A stretch of 64,000 bases of DNA, taken from Lachnospiraceae bacterium (GTDB lineage Bacteria > Bacillota > Clostridia > Lachnospirales > Lachnospiraceae). Positions 1-9,797 of this stretch are shown here, in pieces. The notes below the pieces were generated by a model, which was not told where the DNA came from, searched no databases, and saw only the letters and a program-made list of their open reading frames with translations. Numbering within the stretch: the stretch's first letter is position 1; each line of letters opens with the position of its first letter. The stretch covers positions 62,001 through 126,000 of the forward strand of contig JAFZVZ010000017.1 of NCBI GenBank assembly GCA_017617545.1, read 5' to 3'. Made by a program: the position numbers and the translations under genes.

Positions 1-1518
1 GTGGTGAGAAGAATACAACGGCTGTTCCCGTATCTGACGGTGACGGGAACCAAAAGCAGGAAGAAGACATTTTTTGAGCGGATCGCCGTGGACGGAGGTC
101 TTGAGGAGTTCCTTACACGGTATCACGAGGCGGTCGACGCGGCGAAGAATGCCGGCGTAGCTTCGTCCGCGGAAGGAACGGGTGACGGGGACAGCGACCG
201 CATGGCGGAGGATGCGGCGTCCCTTCGCACGCTCTATGAGTGGTATTGTTCGGATGATCCGTCCGTACGGGCGATGCGCTCCGCTCACGAAGAGAGGATG
301 CGTAAACTGCTTGATGAGGCAGAGACAGGTGTGTTCCGCAATCCGGAGCTGTCCGCAGAGGTGGCACAGGAGCTGTATCCGGAGGATACGGAGTATTCCG
401 TGACGCGGCTTGAGTCGTATGCGGGGTGTCCGTTCCGTCATTTTCTTGAGTATGGCCTGACCGCACAGACGCGGCGAACTCATGAACCGACCCAGCTGGA
501 GACCGGTTCTGTTTACCATGCGATCCTTGACTACGCGGGCAAGCGTGCCGCAGAGATCGGAAGAAGCGGCAGAACGCCGGGAGCCGAGGAGATGGTAGCG
601 CTGATCCGGGAGGGAGCAGATCACGCGCGTCAGATGCCTGAGTTTGACTGCTTTTCGGAGGATAACCGAAGCCGCTTCCTGTTTGACACACTTGTTGACA
701 ATCTTGTTTCGCTGGCGCCCGCATTATCCGCACAGCTTCTTCAGGGACGGTACGATGTGAGCCTCACGGAGAAGAGCTTCAGTGAGAAACTCGGCGATGT
801 CCGGTATTGCGGTAAGATCGACCGGATTGACTGCAGTGAGAGAGACGGCACAATGTGCTTTAAGATCCTTGATTACAAGTCGAGCTCGAAGGTGTTCCGA
901 CCGTCGCTCGCTCTTGACGGTATCGATATCCAGTTGCCGATCTATATGCGCATCGCGGAGCAGATGTACCGCGAGAAGGGAACCGACGCTGTCCCCGCGG
1001 CCGCCATGTATGTTCCGCTGACAGTCGATTACAAGGACGGTGAGCCTGTCTCACCGGAGCAGTCGGCTTCCGTCAGCATGTATTCGCCGAACGGTGTCAT
1101 GCTTGTTGAGAACTCTGTCGGCTTTGATACTTCGGACAGATATCTGGAACGATTGGATGTCAATTTCGAGTCTGTTGAGTCCGGTTCGGCATATGCTTCC
1201 GACGTTGTTTCCGTAAGCGTACAGAAGGACGGTAAGTTCGGAAAGGGAAGTGTCTTTTCTTCCGGTGAACTGAAGAGGTTCCTGGATGAGATCGAGGCAC
1301 TGACGGCTGAAGAAGTCAAGGGTATAAGAAACGGCAATATAGCGATACACCCGTATCGAAGCGGTCGAAGCACGAGCGCGCTGGACAGCTGTAAGTATTG
1401 CGTATACAAGGGCCTGTGCCGCAGGGAGAACGGCGCTGCGATCGAATACCGTGAACCTGCCGGAGCAGGCACCGGTTCTGACGGCGACACAGCGGATCAT
1501 CGGGAGGAGGATAACTAA
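1..1518 (+). CDS. addB: ATP-dependent helicase/nuclease subunit B, C-terminal part (left-truncated)
   Basis: AddB pairs with AddA to resect double-strand breaks up to a Chi-like site. The 505 residues seen are only the C-terminal part; AddB is normally about 1,150 residues, so the GTG at base 1 is not a real start. The RecB-type nuclease domain is visible: GKIDRID near residue 272 and DYKSSSK near 290 supply the PD-(D/E)XK acidic and lysine residues. One cysteine near residue 143 (AGCPFRHF) and three near 464-473 (CKYC then C) match the four iron-sulphur ligands typical of AddB. The stop codon directly abuts the ATG of addA, so the two are co-transcribed and probably translationally coupled. 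Confidence 0.93.
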   Translation: MVRRIQRLFPYLTVTGTKSRKKTFFERIAVDGGLEEFLTRYHEAVDAAKNAGVASSAEGTGDGDSDRMAEDAASLRTLYEWYCSDDPSVRAMRSAHEERMRKLLDEAETGVFRNPELSAEVAQELYPEDTEYSVTRLESYAGCPFRHFLEYGLTAQTRRTHEPTQLETGSVYHAILDYAGKRAAEIGRSGRTPGAEEMVALIREGADHARQMPEFDCFSEDNRSRFLFDTLVDNLVSLAPALSAQLLQGRYDVSLTEKSFSEKLGDVRYCGKIDRIDCSERDGTMCFKILDYKSSSKVFRPSLALDGIDIQLPIYMRIAEQMYREKGTDAVPAAAMYVPLTVDYKDGEPVSPEQSASVSMYSPNGVMLVENSVGFDTSDRYLERLDVNFESVESGSAYASDVVSVSVQKDGKFGKGSVFSSGELKRFLDEIEALTAEEVKGIRNGNIAIHPYRSGRSTSALDSCKYCVYKGLCRRENGAAIEYREPAGAGTGSDGDTADHREEDN

Positions 1519-4500
1519 ATGAAACCTACCGAACAACAGTTGAGAGTTATAGAAGACCCGATCGGTAATCTTTTGGTATCGGCAGCTGCGGGATCCGGCA
1601 AAACGACGGTTCTTGTCGAACGCATCATGAAGATGATCACCGATGAGCAGAATCCCGCTGATATCGATGAGATACTGATCGTTACGTTTACACGCAACGC
1701 TGCCTCCGAAATGAGGGATAAGATCGAGAGGGCAATCGAAAATGCGCTCGAGGATGACCCTGACAACGAGAGGCTGCAGCGACAGGCGCGGAACATTCAT
1801 TTTGCAAAGATATCGACGATCGACAGCTTCTGCCAGTCGGTCGTGAGAAGATATTGTCATCTCCTTGACATTGACCCCGGATTTCGCATGGCGGACGGAA
1901 GCGAGACGGAGTCAATCCTTACCGAGGCCATCGATGAGGCTTTGGAGGAGGCGCACACCGCAGCGACACCGGGCTTTTACGAGCTGACCGAGAAATACGG
2001 CGGCAAATACGGCGATCGGAAGCTTGAGGAAATACTTCGCAACCTGATCAAAAAATGTGACAGCAACCCGTTCCCGGAGGAGTGGCTTGACGATAAGCTT
2101 GCCATGTTCACCGAGGTACAGGATCCGTTTTCGTGCGCGTATTCGAAGGACCTTTTTGTAGACTTTTCCAGTCGGATCAATGATATGAATGTGCTTTTGA
2201 ACGCGTTCCTGCAGAGGTCCGGTGAGCCCGGTATGCCGTCACACTTCATACGCGCGATGTTCGCTGATGTGGATATCCTCGCGGATGTCGCGGGTGCGGA
2301 TTCGCTGCGCGGTCTTGCCGCAAGGATCAATGCCATGCCGGATTGGCCCAAAGCATCGAAGAACAAGACTGATGTCGATCCTGTCGATGAAGACAAGAAG
2401 AAGTTGTGTGAAAAGATCCGTAAGAAGTATAAGGATGAGATCTCGTCGATCAAGAAGACGATCCAGATGCTGGACAACGGGATCGAGCGTATGCAGCAGG
2501 AATGCGGACAGGCGCTCGGAGCATTGTGCGGGCTTGCCAAGTGCGTGCTTGTCCTTTTTGAGGAAAAGCAGAGGGATCTCGGAGCTTATGATTTTTCGAC
2601 GATCTCGCATATGGCTTTGCGTATATTGCTGAACGAGCAGCGTCAGCCGTCGGAGGCTGCGATCCAGATCCGGAAGGAATTTGCCGAGATCATGATCGAT
2701 GAGTATCAGGACTCCAACATGCTTCAGGAGTATATCCTCAGTGCGGTTTCCCGGGAGTTTGACGGCCTGCCGAACATGTTCATGGTCGGTGATGTCAAGC
2801 AGAGCATCTATCGTTTCCGAAAGGCGCGTCCGGAGCTTTTTATCGGCAAATGCGACGCGTTCGCCACGGACTCCGATGAGATCCGAAAGAAGGCCGCGGC
2901 CGGGGAGGAGAAGCCTGCAGGTTACCGCATCGACCTTCAGAAGAACTTCCGAAGCCGTACACAGGTTGTCGATTCGGTCAACGAGGTGTTCCGTCAGATC
3001 ATGCACCGGAACGTCGGCGACGTCGAGTACGATTCCCGTGCGGAGCTTGTCTACGGAGAAGCGTATGATCAGTGCCTTTGGAACGATGAGGATTACCGAA
3101 GCGAGCTGATGATATCCGTAAACGCGGAGGAAGGTGCTTACGGCGAGGCAGAGATGATCGTAAAGAGGATCGCGGAGCTCACGGATCCCGTGAGTGGTCT
3201 GCGGATCCGTGAGAAAAGCAATCCCGAAGGGCGCATCGCGCAGTACCGCGATGTCGTTATCTTAGTGCGCTCCAAGGGTAATCTGTACAACGAAGTTATC
3301 CGAAGCCTGCACAGACACGGAATTCCCGCGTGTTCGACGTCGACGGATGGATTTTACGAAGCCTTTGAGGTTTCTCTGATCCTTTCCATGCTCAAAGTGA
3401 TCGACAACCCGTTCCAGGAGATACCGCTTGCCGAGGTGCTGATGTCACCTGTGATCGGGTTCTCAGCGGATGACCTCGCGCGCATCGCGGTAGCCGCTCG
3501 CAGAAGCGGCGAGAAGCGCAGGTCAGAGTATATGCAGACAGTTGTACGAGCGATCGTCGTGGAGCCTGCACGCTATCCCCAGCTTGCGGACATGCGTGAG
3601 CGCGCGACTAACTGGATCTCGCTGTATGACCGCTTGAAAAAACATTCCGCGTTTGTGAGCGCCGCGGAGGTGATGGAGGAGTTCCTAGCGTTGACCGGGC
3701 TTGTCGAGTATTGCAGTGGTCTTCCGGACAGTGAAGTTCGCCGCAGAAACATCCGCATGCTCTTGACCAAGGCGGAGCAGTACAGCTCGTCTCTGTCCGG
3801 GAATTTCCTGGATTTCCTGAAGTATATCGATGATTCGATCCTTTATGACAAGGGGTCCAATGACATCAGCGTAGGACAGTCCGATCTGAACGCCGTGCGT
3901 CTGATGACGATCCATGCAAGCAAGGGCCTTGAGTTCCCGATCGTGTTCCTCTCGGATACGATGAAGGGTATGAACACAAGCGACTTAAAGGGTGATCTGC
4001 TGATCCACGACGACCTTGGTTTCGGACCGACCGTGATGTATCCGAAGGCAAAGATGAAGTCGAATTCCCTTGCCAAGAAAGTGATCGCAAGACGAGGACT
4101 TCGCGAGCTGATCGGAGAGGAGCTGCGCCTTCTGTATGTCGCTGTGACGCGCGCCGAGGAGAAGCTTGTCGTGACGGGCCATCTGGACACGACGGGCGAT
4201 ATCGGTACATGTCTTGGTAACATGTTCCGATACGCACACAGACAGTGTTACGCAGATATGGTCAATGATGACACGACATACCTTCAGCTGATCCTGCGAG
4301 CGGTGCTGACCGGATGTACGGAAGCCGAGATCGAGGAGTTCTATCAGGCGGACAAGGTGTCCGAACGACTTCCCGCGAAGATCGGAGCATGGCTTATCAA
4401 GTCGGTCGATGCGGCTGCGGGAACGGACAGCGCACCCGAGCAGAACGCAAATGAATGCACTGATACAGAGACATCGGAACCGAATGCAGAGAACCCTGCG

Positions 4501-5304
4501 GATGAGCTTGTCAGACTGTACACTGACAAATTAAAACAGTACCGCGAGTACCGCTATCCGCATGAGGCAACGGCAGTTCCGGTCAAAGTGTCCGTGTCGG
4601 CGCTTAAGAAGCAGGCGTATCTTGAGAAGGAGGCGCAGGAGGAGGCACTGGAGCGCGCCGAGGGTGTTGTAAGCATGGCTCCGGAGCAGAAGCTTATGCC
4701 GCCTGCGGAAACGGAACCGATGCCTTCCTTTGCCGTTGTACAGAAGGACGAGGGCAATGTCTCGTCGGCTACCGAGTTCGGTACCATGTGCCACCGTGTG
4801 CTTCAGCTGCATGATTACTCGCTGCCGAACACGAAGGAGGCATTTTCCGAAGAATTGAAAGCCATGTGCGAGCGACACCAGATCAACGAGGGTGAGGCTG
4901 GAAAACTCAATCCCGAGCGGTTCCTGACATTTTTCGAAAGCGAGCTCGGAAAGCGCATGAAGAAGGCCTTTGAGGACGGAACACTGGAGCGAGAGAGAGC
5001 GTTTATCATGGCGCGTCCGGCGCGAGAGGTGTATGCCGGCGTCGATTCGGATGATCCGGTGCTGATCCAGGGAGAGATCGACGCGTATTTCGAGGAGGAA
5101 GACGGCGTCGTGCTTGTCGACTATAAGACGGACCGTGTTCCCGAGAAGACGGGCGAGGCCGAACTGATCAAGCGGTACGAGAAGCAGCTGCAGCTTTACG
5201 CGGACGCGATCGTGCGCGGCACCGGCAAAACCGTCAGTGAAGTCATTATTTATTCGTTTGCCCTTAACAAATGCATCAATATCGAGTATAATAGTCCGGG
5301 TTGA
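1519..5304 (+). CDS. addA: ATP-dependent helicase/nuclease subunit A
   Basis: A 1,261-residue UvrD/RecB-type helicase-nuclease, full length for AddA. The Walker A motif AAGSGKTT lies at about residues 23-30 and the helicase DEYQDSN motif near 392. A helicase C-terminal half follows (MTIHASKGLEFPIVF, LLYVAVTRAEEKL). A C-terminal nuclease domain carries GEIDAYF near 1183 and VDYKTDR near 1200, the PD-(D/E)XK active site. The ATG follows the addB stop without a gap, with GGGAGGAGG in the end of addB as the ribosome binding site. It works with AddB in recombinational repair. The last 45 bases contain a good promoter for the next gene. Confidence 0.96.
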   Translation: MKPTEQQLRVIEDPIGNLLVSAAAGSGKTTVLVERIMKMITDEQNPADIDEILIVTFTRNAASEMRDKIERAIENALEDDPDNERLQRQARNIHFAKISTIDSFCQSVVRRYCHLLDIDPGFRMADGSETESILTEAIDEALEEAHTAATPGFYELTEKYGGKYGDRKLEEILRNLIKKCDSNPFPEEWLDDKLAMFTEVQDPFSCAYSKDLFVDFSSRINDMNVLLNAFLQRSGEPGMPSHFIRAMFADVDILADVAGADSLRGLAARINAMPDWPKASKNKTDVDPVDEDKKKLCEKIRKKYKDEISSIKKTIQMLDNGIERMQQECGQALGALCGLAKCVLVLFEEKQRDLGAYDFSTISHMALRILLNEQRQPSEAAIQIRKEFAEIMIDEYQDSNMLQEYILSAVSREFDGLPNMFMVGDVKQSIYRFRKARPELFIGKCDAFATDSDEIRKKAAAGEEKPAGYRIDLQKNFRSRTQVVDSVNEVFRQIMHRNVGDVEYDSRAELVYGEAYDQCLWNDEDYRSELMISVNAEEGAYGEAEMIVKRIAELTDPVSGLRIREKSNPEGRIAQYRDVVILVRSKGNLYNEVIRSLHRHGIPACSTSTDGFYEAFEVSLILSMLKVIDNPFQEIPLAEVLMSPVIGFSADDLARIAVAARRSGEKRRSEYMQTVVRAIVVEPARYPQLADMRERATNWISLYDRLKKHSAFVSAAEVMEEFLALTGLVEYCSGLPDSEVRRRNIRMLLTKAEQYSSSLSGNFLDFLKYIDDSILYDKGSNDISVGQSDLNAVRLMTIHASKGLEFPIVFLSDTMKGMNTSDLKGDLLIHDDLGFGPTVMYPKAKMKSNSLAKKVIARRGLRELIGEELRLLYVAVTRAEEKLVVTGHLDTTGDIGTCLGNMFRYAHRQCYADMVNDDTTYLQLILRAVLTGCTEAEIEEFYQADKVSERLPAKIGAWLIKSVDAAAGTDSAPEQNANECTDTETSEPNAENPADELVRLYTDKLKQYREYRYPHEATAVPVKVSVSALKKQAYLEKEAQEEALERAEGVVSMAPEQKLMPPAETEPMPSFAVVQKDEGNVSSATEFGTMCHRVLQLHDYSLPNTKEAFSEELKAMCERHQINEGEAGKLNPERFLTFFESELGKRMKKAFEDGTLERERAFIMARPAREVYAGVDSDDPVLIQGEIDAYFEEEDGVVLVDYKTDRVPEKTGEAELIKRYEKQLQLYADAIVRGTGKTVSEVIIYSFALNKCINIEYNSPG
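5264..5292 (+). promoter_or_regulatory. Promoter for the lipid kinase gene, inside the 3' end of addA
   Basis: TTAACA at 5264-5269, a 17-base spacer and TATAAT at 5287-5292 give a near-consensus sigma-A promoter about 80 bases before the next ATG. Its position inside the addA coding region suggests independent expression of the downstream gene. Confidence 0.6.
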
Positions 5305-5371
5305 CAAGGGGCGGCCGAAACGGCACATCCTTGATTTCAGTAATGCCGATCATTCGGCGTGAAAGGTATCT

Positions 5372-6292
5372 ATGCGCGATAAGGTTTTGTTTATTTATAA
5401 TCCGAATGCCGGTACGAAGAAGATCGTTTCGAAACTGAACGATGTCGTGTACCAGCTGATCGATGAGACAAGCGATCTTGTGATCTCTCCGACGAGAAAG
5501 CGCAATGACGCGAAGGAAGCCGTGAAGGCGTATCTGAAGGAGGGCTCCTGCGTCAAGGTTGTCTGCTCCGGCGGCGACGGCACGCTCCACGAGGTTGTGG
5601 AGGGAATGATGGAGTGTGATGAGAGCCTCCGTGTTCCGATCGTGTATCTTCCGGCGGGCAGCACGAATGACTTTGGGTATTCGATGTGTCTTCCCAAGGA
5701 CATTGTCGCTGCGGCGGCGCTTTCCAAGACAGGTATGGAGTATCCGTGCGACATCGGCTGTTTTAACGGTAAGTATGTCGTGTACACGGCTGCGTTCGGT
5801 CTGTTCTCCGACGTATCCTACGCGACGTCACAGTCGATGAAGAACGTGTTCGGCCATGCGGCGTACGTCTTGAACGGGGCGGGAGCGCTGACTAACATCG
5901 AGACGATCAACGCGACGATCACGCTTCCCGATGAAGTGATCGAGGGCAGATTTGTCGTCGGTATGGTCGTGAGTTCCTCGTCCATCGGTGGTTTCCGCGG
6001 GATCACGGGTCCGGAGGTTCGTCTCAACGACGGAAAATACGAGCTGTTCCTCGTCAGAGAGCCCAGCGCGCTTCAGGTGCCGGGACTTCTCAACGATATC
6101 CGCAGGGGAAATTTCGACAATCCCTTGATCGTATTCCGGCACATTTCGGAGGCGGAGTTCGAGTTCGAGGAGGAGGTCGCGTGGACGATCGACGGCGAGT
6201 ACGGCGGAACCTGTCTGCAGGCTCACATGACCGTGAAAAAGCATGCTGTGACCTTCATGGCGCCGAGGGATTTAATGGGCCTTTTATCTTGA
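5372..6292 (+). CDS. Diacylglycerol/lipid kinase family protein (DagK/YegS type)
   Basis: A 306-residue member of the DAGK catalytic family. The N terminus has FIYNPNAGTKK, followed by the nucleotide-binding CSGGDGTLHEVVEGM near residues 66-80 and LPAGSTNDFGYS near 93-104, which is the family order. Family members phosphorylate diacylglycerol or related lipids at the inner membrane face, recycling lipid released during lipoteichoic acid synthesis. Length is typical. The ATG is preceded by GAAAGG at short spacing. It sits alone between addA and xylulokinase, with its own promoter in addA. The exact lipid substrate cannot be told from sequence. Confidence 0.88.
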   Translation: MRDKVLFIYNPNAGTKKIVSKLNDVVYQLIDETSDLVISPTRKRNDAKEAVKAYLKEGSCVKVVCSGGDGTLHEVVEGMMECDESLRVPIVYLPAGSTNDFGYSMCLPKDIVAAAALSKTGMEYPCDIGCFNGKYVVYTAAFGLFSDVSYATSQSMKNVFGHAAYVLNGAGALTNIETINATITLPDEVIEGRFVVGMVVSSSSIGGFRGITGPEVRLNDGKYELFLVREPSALQVPGLLNDIRRGNFDNPLIVFRHISEAEFEFEEEVAWTIDGEYGGTCLQAHMTVKKHAVTFMAPRDLMGLLS

Positions 6293-6317
6293 CAGAATCA
6301 GTGGAATCGGGTATCAT
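6289..6317 (+). promoter_or_regulatory. Promoter for xylulokinase, overlapping the preceding stop codon
   Basis: TTGACA at 6289-6294, a 17-base spacer and TATCAT at 6312-6317 form a strong sigma-A promoter. The -35 box includes the TGA stop of the lipid kinase gene. The xylB ATG follows about 70 bases downstream. Confidence 0.65.
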
Positions 6318-6388
6318 AAAGAGCGGCGGTTTTGCCTGATCACAGGGCATTTGCCGAAGAAAAAAGAATCATTGCGGAGGGCGTATTT

Positions 6389-7870
6389 ATGTACTATATC
6401 GGTGTGGATCTTGGCACATCGTCCGTGAAGCTTTTGCTGATGGACGGCGAGGGTGCGATCAAGAATATTGTTTCCAAGGAGTATCCGCTGTATTTTCCGA
6501 AGACCGGCTGGTCCGAGCAGAAGCCTGAGGACTGGTGGGCACAGATGAAGGTCGGTGTCAAGGAGCTTGTCGACGGGTTCGACGCAAGCCAGGTTGCCGG
6601 CATCAGCTTCGGCGGTCAGATGCACGGTCTTGTCATCCTCGACGAGAACGACAATGTGCTTCGTCCCGCGATCCTCTGGAATGACGGACGTACCCAGGAG
6701 GAGTGCGATTACCTCAACAATGTGATCGGACGTGAGAAGATCAGTGAGTACACGGCCAATATGGCACTCACCGGTTTCACCGCTCCGAAGCTTCTCTGGG
6801 TGAAGAAGCACGAGCCTGAGATCTTCGCTAAGATCTGCAAGATCATGCTTCCCAAGGATTACCTTGCATATCTGCTTTCCGGCGTTCATTGCACGGATGT
6901 GTCGGACGCTTCCGGAATGCTTCTCTTCGACGTAAAGAACAAGTGCTGGTCCAAGGAGATGATCGACATCGTAGGCATCAAGGAAGAGCAGCTTGCCAAG
7001 ATTTTCGAGAGCTACGAAGTAGTCGGAACGATCCTTCCCGAGGTTGCCGCTGAGCTCGGTCTGCCGAACACGGTGAAGATCATCGCCGGTGCAGGCGACA
7101 ATGCTGCGGGCGCTGTAGGAACGGGTACGCTTGAGCACGGTATGTGCTCCGTATCGCTCGGTACCTCCGGAACGGTGTTCATCGCAACGGATGAGTTCGC
7201 GGTTGACGATGCGAATGCGATGCATTCCTTCGCTCATGCGAACGGCAAGTATCACTTCCTCGGCTGCATGCTTTCCGCTGCATCCTCCAACAAGTGGTGG
7301 ATGGATGACATCATCGGAACCAAGGATTATGCTGCAGAGCAGAAGAACATCACCGAGATCGGAACGAACAATGTATTCTATCTTCCTTACCTGATGGGCG
7401 AGCGCACGCCTCACAACAATCCTGACGCAAGAGGCTGCTTCATCGGAATGTCGATGGACACCAAGCGCGAGGATATGACGCTTGCGGTTATGGAAGGTGT
7501 TACCTACGCACTCCGCGATGCACTTGAGATCGCACGCTCCTTCGGCGTTAAGATCGAACGCATCCGCGCGATCGGCGGCGGCGCGAAGAGCCCGCTGTGG
7601 TGCAAGGTTCTCGCGAACATCATGAATGTCAAGGTTGACAAGATCAACTGTGAGGAAGGCCCGGGCTACGGCGCTGCGATCCTTGCGGCAGTCGGATGCG
7701 GTGAGTACGCTTCGGTTGAGGAGGCCGCAGGCAAGTTGATCCGTGTCGTTGACACGATCGAGCAGGATCCTGCGATCGTTGCTGAGTATGAGAAGCGGTA
7801 TCAGATTTTCCGCTCCATCTACCCGGCTCTCAAACCGGTATTTGCGGACATCGCCGAAATCAATCGCTGA
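6389..7870 (+). CDS. xylB: Xylulokinase (FGGY family)
   Basis: A 493-residue FGGY carbohydrate kinase that would phosphorylate D-xylulose to xylulose 5-phosphate, feeding the pentose phosphate pathway. The N-terminal phosphate loop is GVDLGTSSVKLL, and GISFGGQMHG near residue 70 is typical of XylB. The catalytic-base region is AGAGDNAAGAVGTGT near residue 235. An ATP-binding GGGAKSPLW lies near 395. The start was set at the ATG at 6389, preceded by GCGGAGGGCG; an upstream in-frame start at 6332 lacks this. No xylose isomerase or transporter lies beside it. Other sugar specificities within FGGY are possible but less likely. Confidence 0.88.
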   Translation: MYYIGVDLGTSSVKLLLMDGEGAIKNIVSKEYPLYFPKTGWSEQKPEDWWAQMKVGVKELVDGFDASQVAGISFGGQMHGLVILDENDNVLRPAILWNDGRTQEECDYLNNVIGREKISEYTANMALTGFTAPKLLWVKKHEPEIFAKICKIMLPKDYLAYLLSGVHCTDVSDASGMLLFDVKNKCWSKEMIDIVGIKEEQLAKIFESYEVVGTILPEVAAELGLPNTVKIIAGAGDNAAGAVGTGTLEHGMCSVSLGTSGTVFIATDEFAVDDANAMHSFAHANGKYHFLGCMLSAASSNKWWMDDIIGTKDYAAEQKNITEIGTNNVFYLPYLMGERTPHNNPDARGCFIGMSMDTKREDMTLAVMEGVTYALRDALEIARSFGVKIERIRAIGGGAKSPLWCKVLANIMNVKVDKINCEEGPGYGAAILAAVGCGEYASVEEAAGKLIRVVDTIEQDPAIVAEYEKRYQIFRSIYPALKPVFADIAEINR

Positions 7871-7879
7871 GACTTTATC

Positions 7880-7917
7880 AGAATTGCCTTTCGTATTCGC
7901 GGAAGGCAATTCTTCTG
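7880..7917 (+). terminator. Stem-loop terminator after xylB
   Basis: AGAATTGCCTT (7880-7890) pairs with AAGGCAATTCT (7903-7913) around a 12-base loop, just after the xylB stop. The tract that follows is only moderately T-rich (TCTGCGTTTT), so termination may be partial. Confidence 0.55.
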
Positions 7918-7950
7918 CGTTTTGAAAGCTTCGTAAACGGAGGATAATGA

Positions 7951-8823
7951 ATGAAACCGTACTCCGCGTTTGCTGAGATCTACGACAGCTGCATGGATAA
8001 CGTTCCCTACGATGAGTGGGCTTCGCGCATCACGGAACTGTTTCGTCAAAACGGTGTTCCCGAGGGCGCGATCGTCGCCGATCTTGGCTGTGGAACCGGA
8101 GCCATGAGCAGAAAGCTGCAGGAGGCCGGATACGATGTCATCGGGATCGACGCGTCCGAGGAGATGCTGATGGTTGCGCAGGAACGCGAGTACGACAGAC
8201 TTGCGGATCTGTGGGAGGACGAGGATTATGATGACTGTTCCGCGGATGACACAGCGGAGGAGACTTCATTTTCCGACGAGGACTGCGAGTGCGAGGAGAC
8301 GGACAAGCGGATCACGTATCTGTGTCAGGACATCCGTTCCTTCGAGCTGTACGGCACCGTAGCGGCAGTTGTGAGCGTGTGTGACACGATGAATTATCTG
8401 CTCACGGAGAGCGACCTGTTGAAGACGTTCAAGCTCGTGAACAACTATCTGGAGCGTGACGGGTTGTTTGTCTTTGACATGAAATCGCCGTACTACTACG
8501 AGAAGGTACTCGGTGACAGTGTCCGTGTCGAGGACGAGGACAACTACACGATGATCTGGGACAACTCGTACGACGCGAAGACGCGGGTTAATGAATACAG
8601 CCTCACGATGTTCCTTCTGGATAACGATAAGTACGTAAGAAACGATGAGGAGCATCGACAGAGAGCATATACACTGGCAGAGATCCGGAAAATGATCGAT
8701 GAGAGCGGGATGGTTTTCGTGGCGGCCTATGATGCCTACACGGATCGTCCGGCGACGGAAAGCTCCGAGAGATTTGTGATCGTCGCCAGGGAAGGATTTC
8801 AGGAACATAAGTACTATGGCTGA
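7951..8823 (+). CDS. Class I SAM-dependent methyltransferase with an acidic insertion
   Basis: A 290-residue Rossmann-fold methyltransferase. Motif I is VADLGCGTGAMS near residues 43-54, the acidic ribose-binding residue is in VIGIDASEEM near 63, and DTMNYLL near 147 marks the later conserved strand region. Between residues about 86 and 118, where motif II begins, there is an Asp/Glu-rich insertion with several cysteines that ordinary relatives lack. The ATG at 7951 follows GGAGGATA. The end overlaps hslO by eight bases, suggesting co-translation. Substrate unknown. Confidence 0.82.
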   Translation: MKPYSAFAEIYDSCMDNVPYDEWASRITELFRQNGVPEGAIVADLGCGTGAMSRKLQEAGYDVIGIDASEEMLMVAQEREYDRLADLWEDEDYDDCSADDTAEETSFSDEDCECEETDKRITYLCQDIRSFELYGTVAAVVSVCDTMNYLLTESDLLKTFKLVNNYLERDGLFVFDMKSPYYYEKVLGDSVRVEDEDNYTMIWDNSYDAKTRVNEYSLTMFLLDNDKYVRNDEEHRQRAYTLAEIRKMIDESGMVFVAAYDAYTDRPATESSERFVIVAREGFQEHKYYG

Positions 8824-9718
8824 ACGGGATTACATAGTCCGAGCTACGGCTGCGGATGAGTTTATTCGGGCGTTTGCGATCACCTCCCGCGGAATTGCGG
8901 AGAGGGCGCGCAGAGCCCATGACCTGACACCTGTCGCGACGGCTGCGCTCGGAAGACTGTTAAGCGCGGCGGCGATGATGGGCGTCATGATGAAGGGGGA
9001 CAAGGATGTCCTCACCGTGAGGATCGATGCGTCGGGACCGTTGAACGGACTTCTTGCAACAGCCGATTCACACGGCAATGTGAAGGGCTATGTCGGTAAT
9101 CCGAACGCCGAAGCGCCGGACCGTCCGGACGGACATCTCGGTGTCGGTGCCGCGGTCGGTATCGGTGTTTTGAGCGTGATCAAGGACCTCGGTCTGAAAG
9201 AGCCGTATGTCGGTGACATCGAGCTTCAGACCGGTGAGATCGCTGAGGATATCACGTACTATTTTGCGGCATCGGAACAGACACCGTCGAGCGTCGGCCT
9301 CGGAGTGCTTGTCGACAGGGACGGAAGCGTGCTGCAGTCGGGTGGTTTTATCATCCAGCTGATGCCGGATGTGCCCGACGAGGTGATCTCCGTGCTTGAG
9401 ACGAATCTGAAGGGGCTGCCTTCCGTGACGGAGATGTTGTCCGCCGGGTACACGCCCGAGAGCATGCTTGAGAGAGTGCTCGAGGGACTGACACCGGAGA
9501 TCAACGGCGAGTGCGGAGCTGCATTTTCCTGCAACTGCTCCCGGGAGCGGTACAGAAAGGGACTGGCAAGCCTCGGAAGGGAGGACCTTCTTTCACTGAT
9601 CCGCGGAGACGAATCCGTCGAGGTTGTGTGCCGTTTCTGCGGCGAAAAATACGAATTTACCGCGGAGGAGCTCAAGCAGATCGCGGACGCTGCCTCCGAC
9701 GGAAACAATAAAGAATAA
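8816..9718 (+). CDS. hslO: Redox-regulated chaperonin Hsp33
   Basis: A 300-residue Hsp33, full length. The chaperone holds unfolding proteins during oxidative stress and is switched on when its zinc-bound cysteines are oxidised. The four redox cysteines are present in the family pattern: CNC (C239 and C241) and CRFC (C272 and C275). The N-terminal domain opens with RDYIVRATAADEFIRAFAI and has the glycine-rich GAAVGIGVLSV segment. The start lies inside the end of the methyltransferase gene (eight-base overlap), so the two form an operon. Confidence 0.95.
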   Translation: MAERDYIVRATAADEFIRAFAITSRGIAERARRAHDLTPVATAALGRLLSAAAMMGVMMKGDKDVLTVRIDASGPLNGLLATADSHGNVKGYVGNPNAEAPDRPDGHLGVGAAVGIGVLSVIKDLGLKEPYVGDIELQTGEIAEDITYYFAASEQTPSSVGLGVLVDRDGSVLQSGGFIIQLMPDVPDEVISVLETNLKGLPSVTEMLSAGYTPESMLERVLEGLTPEINGECGAAFSCNCSRERYRKGLASLGREDLLSLIRGDESVEVVCRFCGEKYEFTAEELKQIADAASDGNNKE

Positions 9719-9797
9719 GTCTGAGCACGAAGCAGTTTCGGACGGAAACGAAAAACTAGTCTGAATGCGTAACGGCTCAGGCGGGAACGAGGTAAAC

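Noticed and set aside
6314-7909. A 531-codon minus-strand frame
   Set aside because: Antisense to xylB, no motifs and no ribosome binding site.
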